Source: Roseovarius lutimaris
GTDB lineage: Bacteria; Pseudomonadota; Alphaproteobacteria; Rhodobacterales; Rhodobacteraceae
NCBI RefSeq assembly: GCF_900115165.1
Contig: NZ_FOVP01000013.1
Span: 62,001 to 126,000 of the forward strand
Reading direction: 5' to 3'
DNA: 64,000 nucleotides
Made by a program: the position numbers and the translations under genes. The notes beneath the pieces were generated by a model. It made no database searches and was not told where the DNA came from. It was given only the letters and a program-made list of their open reading frames with translations. The first letter of the stretch is position 1; every line of letters starts with the position of its first letter. Shown here piece after piece: positions 1 to 8,062 of the stretch.

Positions 1-61
1 CATGGCCTCGCGGCGCAAGGATATCAAACTGGAACTCCAACAGCTTGGCGCGCGCGGCTGA
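1..61 (+). CDS. possible 3' end of an unidentified gene, cut by window edge
   Basis: An open frame enters from the left edge and stops with TGA at 59-61. Its last residues, ASRRKDIKLELQQLGARG, look like a basic amphipathic helix, as at many protein C-termini. It would converge on gspN, whose stop lies 15 bases away. Only about 19 codons are visible, so no family can be named and the frame may be chance. The missing gspD, E and F may lie further left. Confidence 0.25.
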   Translation, partial: MASRRKDIKLELQQLGARG

Positions 62-76
62 CGCAGGCCAAGTATT

Positions 77-844
77 CTACAAAAGCGGCCACTCCAGCGA
101 TAGATCAAGGTCGCGGCGTACGATCCAGGATGTGCCGACCCTGCGCGCCACCCGATCCAGCGCCTTCTGCCATTCAATCGGCATCCCGCCTGCATCCTCG
201 ATCCGCAAATCAAGCACCGCAACCGGCGCGCCAAAGCGCCCCTCAAGCGTGCCGCTGGCTACAACCACGTCCCCCTCAAGGCTGAAGGGCGCGCGCCAGC
301 CGCCGCCCTGATCCGACAGCACCGTCATCTCGCCGGTGCCAATGTCCTGGCCGTTTATCCGCGCCCCGGTCCAGCGTATGTCAGCGCCAAACGCCCTCAG
401 GCTGCGCTCGGGCAGGGCCAGATCGGCGTGCAGGCCCGCAACCTCCAACAGGCCGTCCAGGGTCACGCCCCGCACAAGGCCGGGCCAATCCCCAAGCAAA
501 ACCTCGGCGCGCCCGTCGCGAAGCTCGGCCCGGTCCCGCGCCAGAGGCAGGTCAAGCTCGGCCCGCCCCGAAAGGCCCGGTGCCATCGCGCTCAGATCCC
601 AGATCGCGCCGAATGCCCTGAGGCGCGCGAACCGCCAGCTTAAATCGGTCTCGACCGGAAAGCCCAAGGGGCGTATGCCGCGCGCGCGGCCCTGCCAGAG
701 GGTTGCACCATTGTCGATGGGCGCAGCCCAGCCCGGCACCATCTGCGGCGCAAATGCGCGTAAATGCCCGACGCGCCCCTCGCTCAGCACCACAAGCAAC
801 AGGCCGCACAGAACCCCGCTCAGAATCAAAAGAAAACGGGTCAT
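77..844 (-). CDS. gspN: type II secretion system protein N (GspN)
   Basis: Inner-membrane accessory subunit of a T2SS, 255 residues. One N-terminal membrane segment (about residues 4-22) is followed by a periplasmic beta-rich domain with the GspN/LolA-like pattern (SLSGRAELDLPL, ASGTLEGRFG). It is last in a minus-strand run of eight gsp genes and overlaps gspM by four bases, implying translational coupling. GspN is dispensable in many T2SSs and is poorly conserved, so the call leans on position as well as sequence. The N-terminal hydrophobic anchor with no cleavage site agrees with a bitopic protein. Confidence 0.8.
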   Translation of the reverse strand: MTRFLLILSGVLCGLLLVVLSEGRVGHLRAFAPQMVPGWAAPIDNGATLWQGRARGIRPLGFPVETDLSWRFARLRAFGAIWDLSAMAPGLSGRAELDLPLARDRAELRDGRAEVLLGDWPGLVRGVTLDGLLEVAGLHADLALPERSLRAFGADIRWTGARINGQDIGTGEMTVLSDQGGGWRAPFSLEGDVVVASGTLEGRFGAPVAVLDLRIEDAGGMPIEWQKALDRVARRVGTSWIVRRDLDLSLEWPLL

Positions 845-1356
845 TGAGCGATCACCAGACGCAAATCGGCCGCGACCACATCTTCGCGCTCGCCCCTCTC
901 AAAGGTAAACCCGGTAAGATCGTAGCCCCAGTTTGCCTCTTGCCCGGTCAACCATTCGGCCAACCTGGTAAAGCGCACAGCGTCAAACCGCATGGTAATG
1001 CCACCGTCGGCGGCATTGGCCAATTCGCTGGCCTCTTGGCGCAATCCAGCCTCGACAAGGCTGGCCTCGATCCCGCTGATGCCGATCGGCGGGCCGGCAT
1101 TATCCGCCTCGCCCGCATGACGCAGCGCCGCGGTCTCCGAGGCATAAAGCAGCGATTGATCCGCCACCCAAAGCTCTGTTGCGCGGGCCTCGGCGACCGC
1201 GCGCTGTGCCTCATGGCGCGCATCCGCCAGCGGCAAAGCCACGCCATAGACCAACCCCAAAGGCAGCGCCATAAGCGCCAGGATTGCCACCAGCACCCGT
1301 TCGCGCCCGCTCAGGCCTAGCAAGGCGCCGATGAGTGCATCCATCAAACCCGTCAT
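841..1356 (-). CDS. gspM: type II secretion system protein M (GspM)
   Basis: Short inner-membrane platform protein of 171 residues, normally the partner of GspL. It has a cytoplasmic start of about 20 residues, one membrane helix (about 20-43, VLVAILALMALPLGLVYGVA), then a coiled-coil-prone stretch rich in Ala/Glu/Arg (ARHEAQRAVAEARATEL) and a small periplasmic ferredoxin-like domain. The start overlaps the gspL stop by four bases (ATGA) and the stop overlaps gspN in the same way. The layout is that of GspM, though sequence conservation in this family is low. Confidence 0.82.
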   Translation of the reverse strand: MTGLMDALIGALLGLSGRERVLVAILALMALPLGLVYGVALPLADARHEAQRAVAEARATELWVADQSLLYASETAALRHAGEADNAGPPIGISGIEASLVEAGLRQEASELANAADGGITMRFDAVRFTRLAEWLTGQEANWGYDLTGFTFERGEREDVVAADLRLVIAQ

Positions 1357-2555
1357 CGTCGGCCCCCGTTCTGCGTGACCGCCATCGCCAGCACCGCCTC
1401 GATGCCAGCCCCCTCGCGGGTCACCGATTGGGCGACGCGCGGCTCGACCCCGGTGGTGCGCAGGGCCCCCACAAGCGCGTCAAGCGCCGCAAAATCCGCC
1501 AGTTGCAGATCAATCACCAGACCCGCGCCGGGCTGATAGCTGACCCGTGTGATGGTGCCCTCATGATCGGCCAGAACAGCGCCCGAACGACGCAGCACAT
1601 CCAGCGGGCGCGCCTCGCCGTCGCCGTCGCTGCGCGCGGTTCGGGCACGCTCAAGGCGTTGTGTCACTTGGGTTCGAATGTCCAGGATCGGCCCCGTCGG
1701 GATCATCACATCGCGCAGGATACGTTCGGCATTCTGGCGATAGGCGAGCGATTGATCGCGCAGATCGCGGGTCTCCATCACCGTGGCCGCGACCCAGCCG
1801 ACCAGCCCCAGAAACGCCAGCCCAACCGGAAGCCGCAACCGGCGCAGGGTTCGGCGCATCTCGGCGCGCTCGGCCCCCGGATCGCGCGCCAGATCGAGCG
1901 CAAGCTCGCCATGTCCAAAGACCTGCGGCTCGGCCACGCCATGCGCCGCCAGTTCTGATGTCGTGCCACAGGTGGTGAGGTTTTGAGCAGCAAGATAAGC
2001 ATCAATCTCCGGCAAAACAGCGCCACGTCGCAACACCGCGCGGGGCGGCGACGCCTCGGCCGACGTCTTGAGCAGAAGAAGCGCAAGATCGGTCTCACCG
2101 GCAAAGCCGTCCTCCGTCCCGAGGCGGGCAAGCACATGATCCCCGCGGGCCTCTATAACCCAGAGATCGGGGGCGGCGGGCAAGGCAAGGTAGTCGGGCA
2201 GAACCGCGCGACACAGCGCCCCCGCCGGGGCCACCGCACGTGCCCAATCCTGGCGCTCTGCAACATCGGTAACAAGCACCCGGCTCCAGCCATCGCGCGT
2301 TCCCGCAAGGCGCGCCGGGCGCAGATCAAGACCCGCATCCGAGCCGCCATAAGCATCGCGCAATTGCCGCTTTGCCACCCGCTCGCGGGCCTGCCCCTTA
2401 ACGGCCTCGGGCAGATCAAGCCGCACCAAAGGCGCCGCCGTCCCCGGCACAAGCGCCACGAAGGGATGCGCCGGCAATCCGCCACCAACGGCAAGATCAT
2501 GGGTTTTCACCGGCGTCGCAGTGCCGCCTTTTTTACGTTTCAAAACAAGGGTCAT
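1353..2555 (-). CDS. gspL: type II secretion system protein L (GspL)
   Basis: GspL couples the cytoplasmic ATPase GspE to the inner-membrane platform. The protein has 400 residues: a cytoplasmic actin-like part (about 1-240), one membrane helix near residues 243-260 (LPVGLAFLGLVGWVAATVME), and a C-terminal periplasmic ferredoxin-like domain. Length and topology match the family. It overlaps gspK upstream and gspM downstream by four bases each. Its partner gspE is not in this window, so the ATPase must be encoded elsewhere, most likely beyond the left edge. Confidence 0.85.
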   Translation of the reverse strand: MTLVLKRKKGGTATPVKTHDLAVGGGLPAHPFVALVPGTAAPLVRLDLPEAVKGQARERVAKRQLRDAYGGSDAGLDLRPARLAGTRDGWSRVLVTDVAERQDWARAVAPAGALCRAVLPDYLALPAAPDLWVIEARGDHVLARLGTEDGFAGETDLALLLLKTSAEASPPRAVLRRGAVLPEIDAYLAAQNLTTCGTTSELAAHGVAEPQVFGHGELALDLARDPGAERAEMRRTLRRLRLPVGLAFLGLVGWVAATVMETRDLRDQSLAYRQNAERILRDVMIPTGPILDIRTQVTQRLERARTARSDGDGEARPLDVLRRSGAVLADHEGTITRVSYQPGAGLVIDLQLADFAALDALVGALRTTGVEPRVAQSVTREGAGIEAVLAMAVTQNGGRR

Positions 2556-3475
2556 AACGGATCCGCCCGGCGATTTTTAATATCTGTTGCACCCGTCAGC
2601 GTAGATCGTTCCACGGTTACGATACGGCTAAGAATACGCCCATCGAGCGCGAGGTCAAACCGTACCTGAAACCAGCGGCTCGTGACACCAAGGCCACCGT
2701 TCGGGGCCTGTGATTGCTCGATCACGCGTGGATGAAGCAGGGTTTCGGCGCGCTGCCTGAAATCCCCGGCATTGGCGAAAGGCACCCGGCCACGATCCGC
2801 AACAAGCCGCTCGACTCCGGCGGGGTTGGCGGTTGGCAAAACCGCCCCCAAAACCGCAGCCGGAGTGGTATTCACGTTCAGCGAGGAGCCAACCGGCAGG
2901 GCCGACACGAACGGCAAGAGCCGGGCGTAATCCTCGGAGGTCATGCCGCGCACAAGGCGCAATTCCTCGATTCCGGCAATCGGCCCGCCCGGCGGACGCA
3001 GCGGGATGTCGCGCGCGCTGTATTCCTCAACCAGAACCGGGCCGCGCGCCTGCACGAAACCGGCCACTTCGCGCGCCAGGGCCACCGGAAGACCAAGCCC
3101 GCGCAGCAACCTCTCGAAGGCCTGCACCGCCGCAAGATCGCCGGGGTCGCTCAGGGCGTTGACGTTGAAAAGCCCCTGAAGATCGGTAATCTGCCCCGCC
3201 AGCTGCGCGCGGTCAATATCGGCGCCGAACCTCTCAAGCGCCCAGCCTTCGAGCAGGTGATCAAGGTTCTGGTCCGCCTCCCAATCGGCACGCAACACCG
3301 GATCAATCAGCAGTTCCGCCGCGTCCAGATGCAGCATCGCCTGTTCACTGATCTGTACATGCTCGACCCGGCTGCGGCTGGTTTCCGCCCGCAGCATCAG
3401 CCCCGCCGCCACGGCAGAAATCGCCGCCACCATGATCAGCGCATTCAACAGGGCTATGCCGCGATCCTGTGTCAT
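2552..3475 (-). CDS. gspK: type II secretion minor pseudopilin K (GspK)
   Basis: Large tip pseudopilin (307 residues). The class III leader MTQDRG ends at Gly6, followed by the hydrophobic helix IALLNALIMVAAISAVAAG. The residue at +5 after cleavage is Asn rather than Glu; loss of Glu5 is typical of GspK. The helix-hairpin-helix-like central domain (GLFNVNALSDPGD, SLNVNTTPAAVL) is characteristic. It forms the tip complex with GspI and GspJ in other systems. Four-base overlaps with gspJ and gspL place it in the same translational unit. Confidence 0.93.
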   Translation of the reverse strand: MTQDRGIALLNALIMVAAISAVAAGLMLRAETSRSRVEHVQISEQAMLHLDAAELLIDPVLRADWEADQNLDHLLEGWALERFGADIDRAQLAGQITDLQGLFNVNALSDPGDLAAVQAFERLLRGLGLPVALAREVAGFVQARGPVLVEEYSARDIPLRPPGGPIAGIEELRLVRGMTSEDYARLLPFVSALPVGSSLNVNTTPAAVLGAVLPTANPAGVERLVADRGRVPFANAGDFRQRAETLLHPRVIEQSQAPNGGLGVTSRWFQVRFDLALDGRILSRIVTVERSTLTGATDIKNRRADPL

Positions 3476-4104
3476 TGATAGCTCACCATCACCCGCAAAG
3501 GCCCGTAAACATCCGAGTCAAACTGGATGTCCACCGCATCCGGCAAATCCGGGCGCGACAAGGGGCCGGGCACGCCCCAGCCCGCGACCCAACCCTCTTC
3601 GGGGCTGGCATAGGCGCTGACGCGAAAGCTTGCGATATTGTCAAAGATCTCCATTTCCGGCGCAAGTGCGGCCTCCGAGGCGGGGCGCAAAACCGGCCAG
3701 ACCTGTCGGATAAGCTGCTCGTCCTCACGATCATACCGCCAGATCACCCGCGACCGTCCCGCCGCCTGGTCATCGGGCAAAACCGGCTGACCGGAGGTGG
3801 AAAAGGCAAGAATGCCCTCATCCGCACTCTGATCCAGAAAGGCGGGCTCTGACTCGATGCTTTCAGGGGGCCAGAACGCGAGCGCGGCGGCGGATTTCAG
3901 ATCACTGCGCAACAAGGTAAGCCCGCGCGACAGCGCCGCCGCCTTTTCGTCGGCGTCGGTGATCCGGTCGCGCGCCCGCATCATCCCGCCAAGCGCCTGA
4001 AGGCCCATCACCGCGACCATGGCAAAAATCGACAGCACCGCCACGAGTTCGAGCAGGGTCAGCCCCCGATCCTGTGCCGCGCGGGATGGGGGGGGCACCG
4101 TCAT
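3472..4104 (-). CDS. gspJ: type II secretion minor pseudopilin J (GspJ)
   Basis: Minor pseudopilin of 210 residues. The prepilin motif reads AAQDRG, cleaved after Gly14, then LTLLELVAVLSIFAMVAVMG with Glu at +5. The rest is a soluble beta domain of typical length (FSTSGQPVLPDDQAAGRSRV). GspJ binds GspI and GspK at the tip of the periplasmic pseudopilus. It is processed by the prepilin peptidase encoded nearby on the other strand (5541-6287). It overlaps gspI and gspK by four bases each. Confidence 0.92.
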   Translation of the reverse strand: MTVPPPSRAAQDRGLTLLELVAVLSIFAMVAVMGLQALGGMMRARDRITDADEKAAALSRGLTLLRSDLKSAAALAFWPPESIESEPAFLDQSADEGILAFSTSGQPVLPDDQAAGRSRVIWRYDREDEQLIRQVWPVLRPASEAALAPEMEIFDNIASFRVSAYASPEEGWVAGWGVPGPLSRPDLPDAVDIQFDSDVYGPLRVMVSYQ

Positions 4105-4490
4105 TGCACCACCTCGCTGCGCGCGATCACCACGACGCGGCCGCCCGGTTGATCCGCGGTGCGCGCGGTGATCGTCGCCTCGGTAAAGCCGGCGCGGGTG
4201 GTTTTTTCGCTCACCTCAACCTGCCAAGTATAGGGGCCATAGGCGACGCGATCGCTCAGGCTTCGCGCGCCAACCGCCCCCAAAAGCCGAAGCTCTTCGG
4301 CCCTGTTCAAGGCCACTTGCATGGCCATGACGCGGGCCGCCTCGCCGCCCAGAACGCGACCGGCCTGATCGGCGCTGCGCAGGGCGGCAATCGTGCCGAT
4401 GGACAGAACAAAGACCGCGATCACCAGTTCAAGCAGGGTCACGCCGCGGGTGCCGTCAAACGAGGCGGTATCGGGGGGCGGGCGCGTCAT
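4101..4490 (-). CDS. gspI: type II secretion minor pseudopilin I (GspI)
   Basis: Minor pseudopilin of about 129 residues. The leader ends DGTRG and is followed by VTLLELVIAVFVLSIGTIAA with Glu at +5. The conserved stretch ARVMAMQVALNRAEELRLLG is typical for GspI, which nucleates the tip trimer. I chose the ATG at 4490, which overlaps the gspH stop as ATGA and is preceded by GCGAGGG. An upstream in-frame ATG at 4502 would add four residues and lengthen the overlap. Confidence 0.9.
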   Translation of the reverse strand: MTRPPPDTASFDGTRGVTLLELVIAVFVLSIGTIAALRSADQAGRVLGGEAARVMAMQVALNRAEELRLLGAVGARSLSDRVAYGPYTWQVEVSEKTTRAGFTEATITARTADQPGGRVVVIARSEVVQ

Positions 4491-4975
4491 ATGCCCTCGC
4501 ATGTCAGCCCGGAAAATCCGTTCGATACGCAGCGCGTGAGGGTGTCATTGCCGATAAAGCTGACCTCAAAGCGGGTCACCTGACCATCAGGCAGGAACAC
4601 CAGATCGGGCGCGGGCTTGCGGTCAAGCTCTTTCGGGAAAATCGGACCATTCGCGCCTTCAAAACGCACTTCGCCGCGAAATTTCTGAGCCCGGCCATTG
4701 GGTTGCCATCCATCGTCTTCCGCCCCCGGAAGGGCCGGCAAGAGCACCTGCCAGCCGTCAGGCAACAGCGCGACACCGCGCGCGGAATGGCCCAGAATGG
4801 CCGCATCCCGCAGCCGGTCATAGGCCGCATCAAAGCGCAAGACATCGCTGTCACCGCTGTTGCGTTGTGTCACGGAAAACGTCGCCGTGACCGATAAAAC
4901 GGCAATCACCGCGACAACGATCACCATCTCCAGAAGGGTAAAACCATGCTCGGATGCTGGTCCTATTCGCTCCAT
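4487..4975 (-). CDS. gspH: type II secretion minor pseudopilin H (GspH)
   Basis: Pseudopilin of 162 residues. The short leader MERIGPASEHG is cleaved after Gly11, then FTLLEMVIVVAVIAVLSVTA with Glu at +5. A GspH-type beta domain follows (FDAAYDRLRDAAILGHSARG, then VALLPDGWQVLLP). GspH probably links the tip complex to the GspG shaft. The start lies 13 bases inside the end of gspG, a longer overlap than the other junctions but still consistent with one operon. Confidence 0.9.
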   Translation of the reverse strand: MERIGPASEHGFTLLEMVIVVAVIAVLSVTATFSVTQRNSGDSDVLRFDAAYDRLRDAAILGHSARGVALLPDGWQVLLPALPGAEDDGWQPNGRAQKFRGEVRFEGANGPIFPKELDRKPAPDLVFLPDGQVTRFEVSFIGNDTLTRCVSNGFSGLTCEGI

Positions 4976-5427
4976 GAGCCGATATCCGCATCAACGCCAT
5001 CCCCGCCCGCGACACCATCCGCGCCAAGGGTGAAGATATCAAATTCACCGTGAATGCCCGGTTGCAGATACTGATAGGGATTGCCCCAGGGATCCTGCGG
5101 CAGGCGGTCGATATAGCCGTTGGACGCGTAATTCTGCGGCACCGGCGCGATTGTGGGAGGCTCTCTCAGGGCAAGCAGGCCCTGTTCGGTGCTGGGATAG
5201 CGGAAATTGTCGAGTTTATAGAGCTTGATTGCCCCGCTCAGCACCGCCAGATCCGATTGCACCCGCGCCACGCGCGCCTGATCGGGCCGGTCAATGATGC
5301 GCGGCATCACCACGAGCGCGAGAATCGACATGATGACCACCACGACCATCAGTTCCAGCAAAGAGAAACCGGCCTCGCCATCGGGTCTGGCAGGGTTGGG
5401 AACCGGCTCTGACGTATTGATTTTCAT
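4963..5427 (-). CDS. gspG: type II secretion major pseudopilin (GspG)
   Basis: Main shaft subunit of the T2SS pseudopilus, 154 residues from the ATG at 5427. The open frame runs further upstream, but that extension lacks pilin features. The leader ends ARPDGEAG and is cleaved after Gly20, then FSLLELMVVVVIMSILALVV. The GspG signature LPQDPWGNPYQYLQPG and the C-terminal segment FDIFTLGADG (calcium-site region in homologues) are present. It is first in the minus-strand gsp run, so its promoter should lie in the 113-bp gap shared with gspO. Confidence 0.96.
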   Translation of the reverse strand: MKINTSEPVPNPARPDGEAGFSLLELMVVVVIMSILALVVMPRIIDRPDQARVARVQSDLAVLSGAIKLYKLDNFRYPSTEQGLLALREPPTIAPVPQNYASNGYIDRLPQDPWGNPYQYLQPGIHGEFDIFTLGADGVAGGDGVDADIGSWSE

Positions 5428-5540
5428 GGTAAAATCGGTCCGTAAATAATATAGACTAGAAGCTAAATCATAGACCAACGAGGCGCCTTGTACAATCATC
5501 GCCTTGCTCTCGCGCACGTTTTTCAAGCAACGGATTGCCC
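5428..5540. promoter_or_regulatory. divergent gspG / gspO intergenic region
   Basis: This 113-bp gap separates the starts of gspG (minus) and gspO (plus), so promoters for both must lie here or overlap the genes. It is AT-richer than its surroundings (TAAATAATATAGACTAG around 5443-5459), as expected for promoter DNA. I could not assign -35/-10 boxes with confidence, and no clear operator palindrome is visible. Confidence 0.4.
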
Positions 5541-6287
5541 ATGCCCGCCACCGCCCCCCTCGCGTTTTTTCTGATCCTGTGTGGCGCGGCGGTCGGATCG
5601 TTCCTGGCCGCCTGGGCAGATCGTCTTCCACGCGGCGAAAGCGTGGTGGCCGACCCCTCGCGATGCCGCGACTGCGAGATCAGGATTTCCTGGCGTGACA
5701 AGATGCCGGTCCTGTCCTGGCTTTTATTGGGGGGCAAATGCCGGTCCTGCGGCGCCGCGATCCCGAAACGCCTGTTTTACGCCGAGATTTCGGGGGCAGC
5801 CTTGGCGATCTTGGCAATCTGGGTGGCACAATCGCCGTTGCACATGGTGCTGGGGGCGGTTTTTCTCTGGGTCATTCTGGGCCTGGTGATGTGTGATTTG
5901 GCCGCTTTTCGGCTGCCCAATGCTCTCACCGGGCTTTTGTTTGTCATCGGTTTGGCTCTGGCCTCGCAAGACCCGTTTCGTGGCCTGATTGACGGGCTGA
6001 TCGGTGCGGCATTCGGGGGCGGGGCGTTCTTATTTATTCGTACTTTTTATCAATGGGTTCGCGGCCGCGAAGGGTTGGGATTGGGGGATGTCAAACTGAT
6101 GGGTGGTATTGGCGCCGCACTGGGCGCAACCGCCCTGCCAATGGTGGCGTTGATTGCCGCGATGACGGCAATGATCGTCGCGATCCTGTCCGGCTGGCGC
6201 AAGGGCGAGCGCCCCGGATCGACTGCGGAAATTCCCTTTGGCGCCTATCTCGCCGGGGCGGCAGGCCTTTGGTTCTTGATCGGATAA
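5541..6287 (+). CDS. gspO: prepilin leader peptidase / N-methyltransferase (GspO)
   Basis: Inner-membrane aspartic protease (248 residues) that cleaves and N-methylates prepilin-like proteins such as GspG-K. The N-terminal methyltransferase part has the zinc-binding CxxC pair (CRDC, then CRSC). The two protease aspartates lie in LVMCDLAAFRLPN and in GLGLGDVKLMGG. About seven hydrophobic segments are visible. The ATG at 5541 is preferred; an in-frame TTG at 5535 would add two residues. It is transcribed away from its pseudopilin substrates. Being family A24, it could also serve type IV pili, but the neighbours argue for the T2SS. Confidence 0.95.
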   Translation: MPATAPLAFFLILCGAAVGSFLAAWADRLPRGESVVADPSRCRDCEIRISWRDKMPVLSWLLLGGKCRSCGAAIPKRLFYAEISGAALAILAIWVAQSPLHMVLGAVFLWVILGLVMCDLAAFRLPNALTGLLFVIGLALASQDPFRGLIDGLIGAAFGGGAFLFIRTFYQWVRGREGLGLGDVKLMGGIGAALGATALPMVALIAAMTAMIVAILSGWRKGERPGSTAEIPFGAYLAGAAGLWFLIG

Positions 6288-6307
6288 ATCGTTGAAATTA
6301 TCGGTGC

Positions 6308-6340
6308 AAAAAGCATGGGCGGCAGGTTTCCCCACCGCCC
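6308..6340 (-). terminator. probable rho-independent terminator of the cytochrome gene
   Basis: Read on the minus strand, GGGCGG (6340-6335) pairs with CCGCCC (6322-6317) across a 12-base loop, followed by ATGC and five Ts (6312-6308). It lies 34 bases past the stop of the minus-strand cytochrome/binding-protein gene. On the plus strand no T run follows the hairpin, so it would serve gspO poorly. Confidence 0.6.
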
Positions 6341-6373
6341 ACTACGTACCAAAAGGGCCCATTACTCAAAACC

Positions 6374-8062
6374 CTAGGGTACGATCCAATCACTGACGAC
6401 GCGGTAGCCAACCCGCTCTTCCGGTGCCAGTTCCGCGATGAACGCTCCTTTTGAGGCGAATCTTTGCCCCGGCCCAAGGCCCAATTCGGGATGGGTGCCG
6501 GGGTTCAGTTCATTTTCCGCTTCATGTTCAATGATTTCAAGCACATAATCGCGATAGAAGTCATTGATTGCATGCATGAGACCAAATTCGATCAGCGTCA
6601 GCGCATAGTAAGTTTGCAACTGGATACGCGGGTGGGTGACCGCCAACCTGCGCGTGTGCATCCAGCCGCGTATACGATATTTCCGCGGATGATACGAGCC
6701 CGGTTTATCATAGGGCCAGATCAATTTGGTGCGTGCGATCATGTCACTTGGGAAAGCGTCATTGGCAAAATCCTTGCTGGAGGATGGCAAGGTGATTAGC
6801 GTCGCTTTCGGGTCGACCTCGACGAGAACCCTGACCGCCTCGGCGGCATCCTCGGGCCAGATCACAAGCGAATCGGCCTCCGCATGACGCTCCAGAGCCG
6901 CCCTGAGCCCCTCGGCACCAACATATTCGACGGTTTCAACCTCGGTTCCCTCAAGCACCATTTTCATGGTCTCTTCAAAGGCTTCCGCAGGACGCATGCC
7001 TTGCGGGCCCGCGCCATGCAGCTGAACAATACGGGCGGGCGGAACGGCCTGATCGCCAAAATGAATCGCCAGCGCCTCGGCCTCAAGCGCGATCCCGCGA
7101 TTGAAAAACACCGAGTAACCATAGCGCCCCTCGCCCGGGCTCGGCAATTCGGTATTGGGCAGAATACAGGGCAATCGCGTATCGTCACAGAACTTGCCGA
7201 TCTCGTCCCATGGCCCTTTGACCAAACCGCTTAATGCCGCAAACACCGGTTGTTCGGCATATTTGGCCTCAAGCTGCTCGCGCCATGTTTCGGGCGCGCC
7301 TTCAAGCTGCCAGACATGCAGGTTCCAAACGCGATAGGCGCTGACAAAATTCGAGCGATAGTTTGGCGAAAAGGTCGGTTTCTTGGTGTCACCTTCGGTG
7401 TCGATATTCATGTAGGTAAAGAACACATTCATCGTGTCGAGCATCGCCTGCGCCTCGGCGGGGTCGGCATCCGGGCCGATAATCGTGGCAAAGTGAATGT
7501 TGCTTTCGTCGACGCCGGGATCAATCTCGCCCGACAGGCCCTTGAGGAAAGCGGTGAGATTGGCCACATCGGCCGAAGATATCTCGTAGCGCGGCATGAT
7601 TGGGTCAAATTCATAGCCGCCGGCATCCACACCATCGTGCAGCGCGCGCGCCAGAAGCTTCTCATCATAAGCAGGGCGCATACGCGGTTGGCGCACCCGG
7701 GCCCAGAACTTGGGCGGCTGCACCTCCTGATAGAGATCCTTGAAGATCCGGTTGCGATCCATGTGTTTCTTGTCGAACAGGATGCGCCCCATGATCGGCG
7801 GCACATAGTTGCCCCCCTCAGAGGTGCCAAAGCCACTTGGGCGGTGACAGTTCACACATGAAAACTGTGTGCCGGAAATCTTGACATCGCCCTGGGTCAC
7901 ACCGGTGATCGGCTTGCCATCGGCACCGATCCCTTCCCAGTAAAGACGGCGACCAAGCTCGGCATCGCCCGCCTGCCCGGCCCCGGCCAAAACCGGCGTC
8001 ACGGCCAGCACAAGCGCCAGACCGATACCACGCAGCATCTTGCGCATTGATTTTCCTGACAT
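6374..8062 (-). CDS. ioxE: cytochrome c fused to a periplasmic-binding-protein-like domain (IoxE-like)
   Basis: A 562-residue exported protein. A Sec signal (LALVLAVTPVLAGAG) precedes a class I cytochrome domain (about 30-180) with one heme site CVNCH (Cys69, Cys72, His73) and a likely distal Met in DPIMPRYEISSADVAN. The remaining 370 residues look like a type I periplasmic-binding fold (ARIVQLHGAGPQ, SLVIWPEDAAEAVRVL). Its role is inferred to be electron transfer from, or sensing beside, the oxidase. The ATG at 8062 overlaps the preceding SCO gene stop (TGATG). A second ATG at 8047 has a better SD (AGGA) and may be the real start. The gene name rests on locus similarity from memory. Confidence 0.7.
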   Translation of the reverse strand: MSGKSMRKMLRGIGLALVLAVTPVLAGAGQAGDAELGRRLYWEGIGADGKPITGVTQGDVKISGTQFSCVNCHRPSGFGTSEGGNYVPPIMGRILFDKKHMDRNRIFKDLYQEVQPPKFWARVRQPRMRPAYDEKLLARALHDGVDAGGYEFDPIMPRYEISSADVANLTAFLKGLSGEIDPGVDESNIHFATIIGPDADPAEAQAMLDTMNVFFTYMNIDTEGDTKKPTFSPNYRSNFVSAYRVWNLHVWQLEGAPETWREQLEAKYAEQPVFAALSGLVKGPWDEIGKFCDDTRLPCILPNTELPSPGEGRYGYSVFFNRGIALEAEALAIHFGDQAVPPARIVQLHGAGPQGMRPAEAFEETMKMVLEGTEVETVEYVGAEGLRAALERHAEADSLVIWPEDAAEAVRVLVEVDPKATLITLPSSSKDFANDAFPSDMIARTKLIWPYDKPGSYHPRKYRIRGWMHTRRLAVTHPRIQLQTYYALTLIEFGLMHAINDFYRDYVLEIIEHEAENELNPGTHPELGLGPGQRFASKGAFIAELAPEERVGYRVVSDWIVP

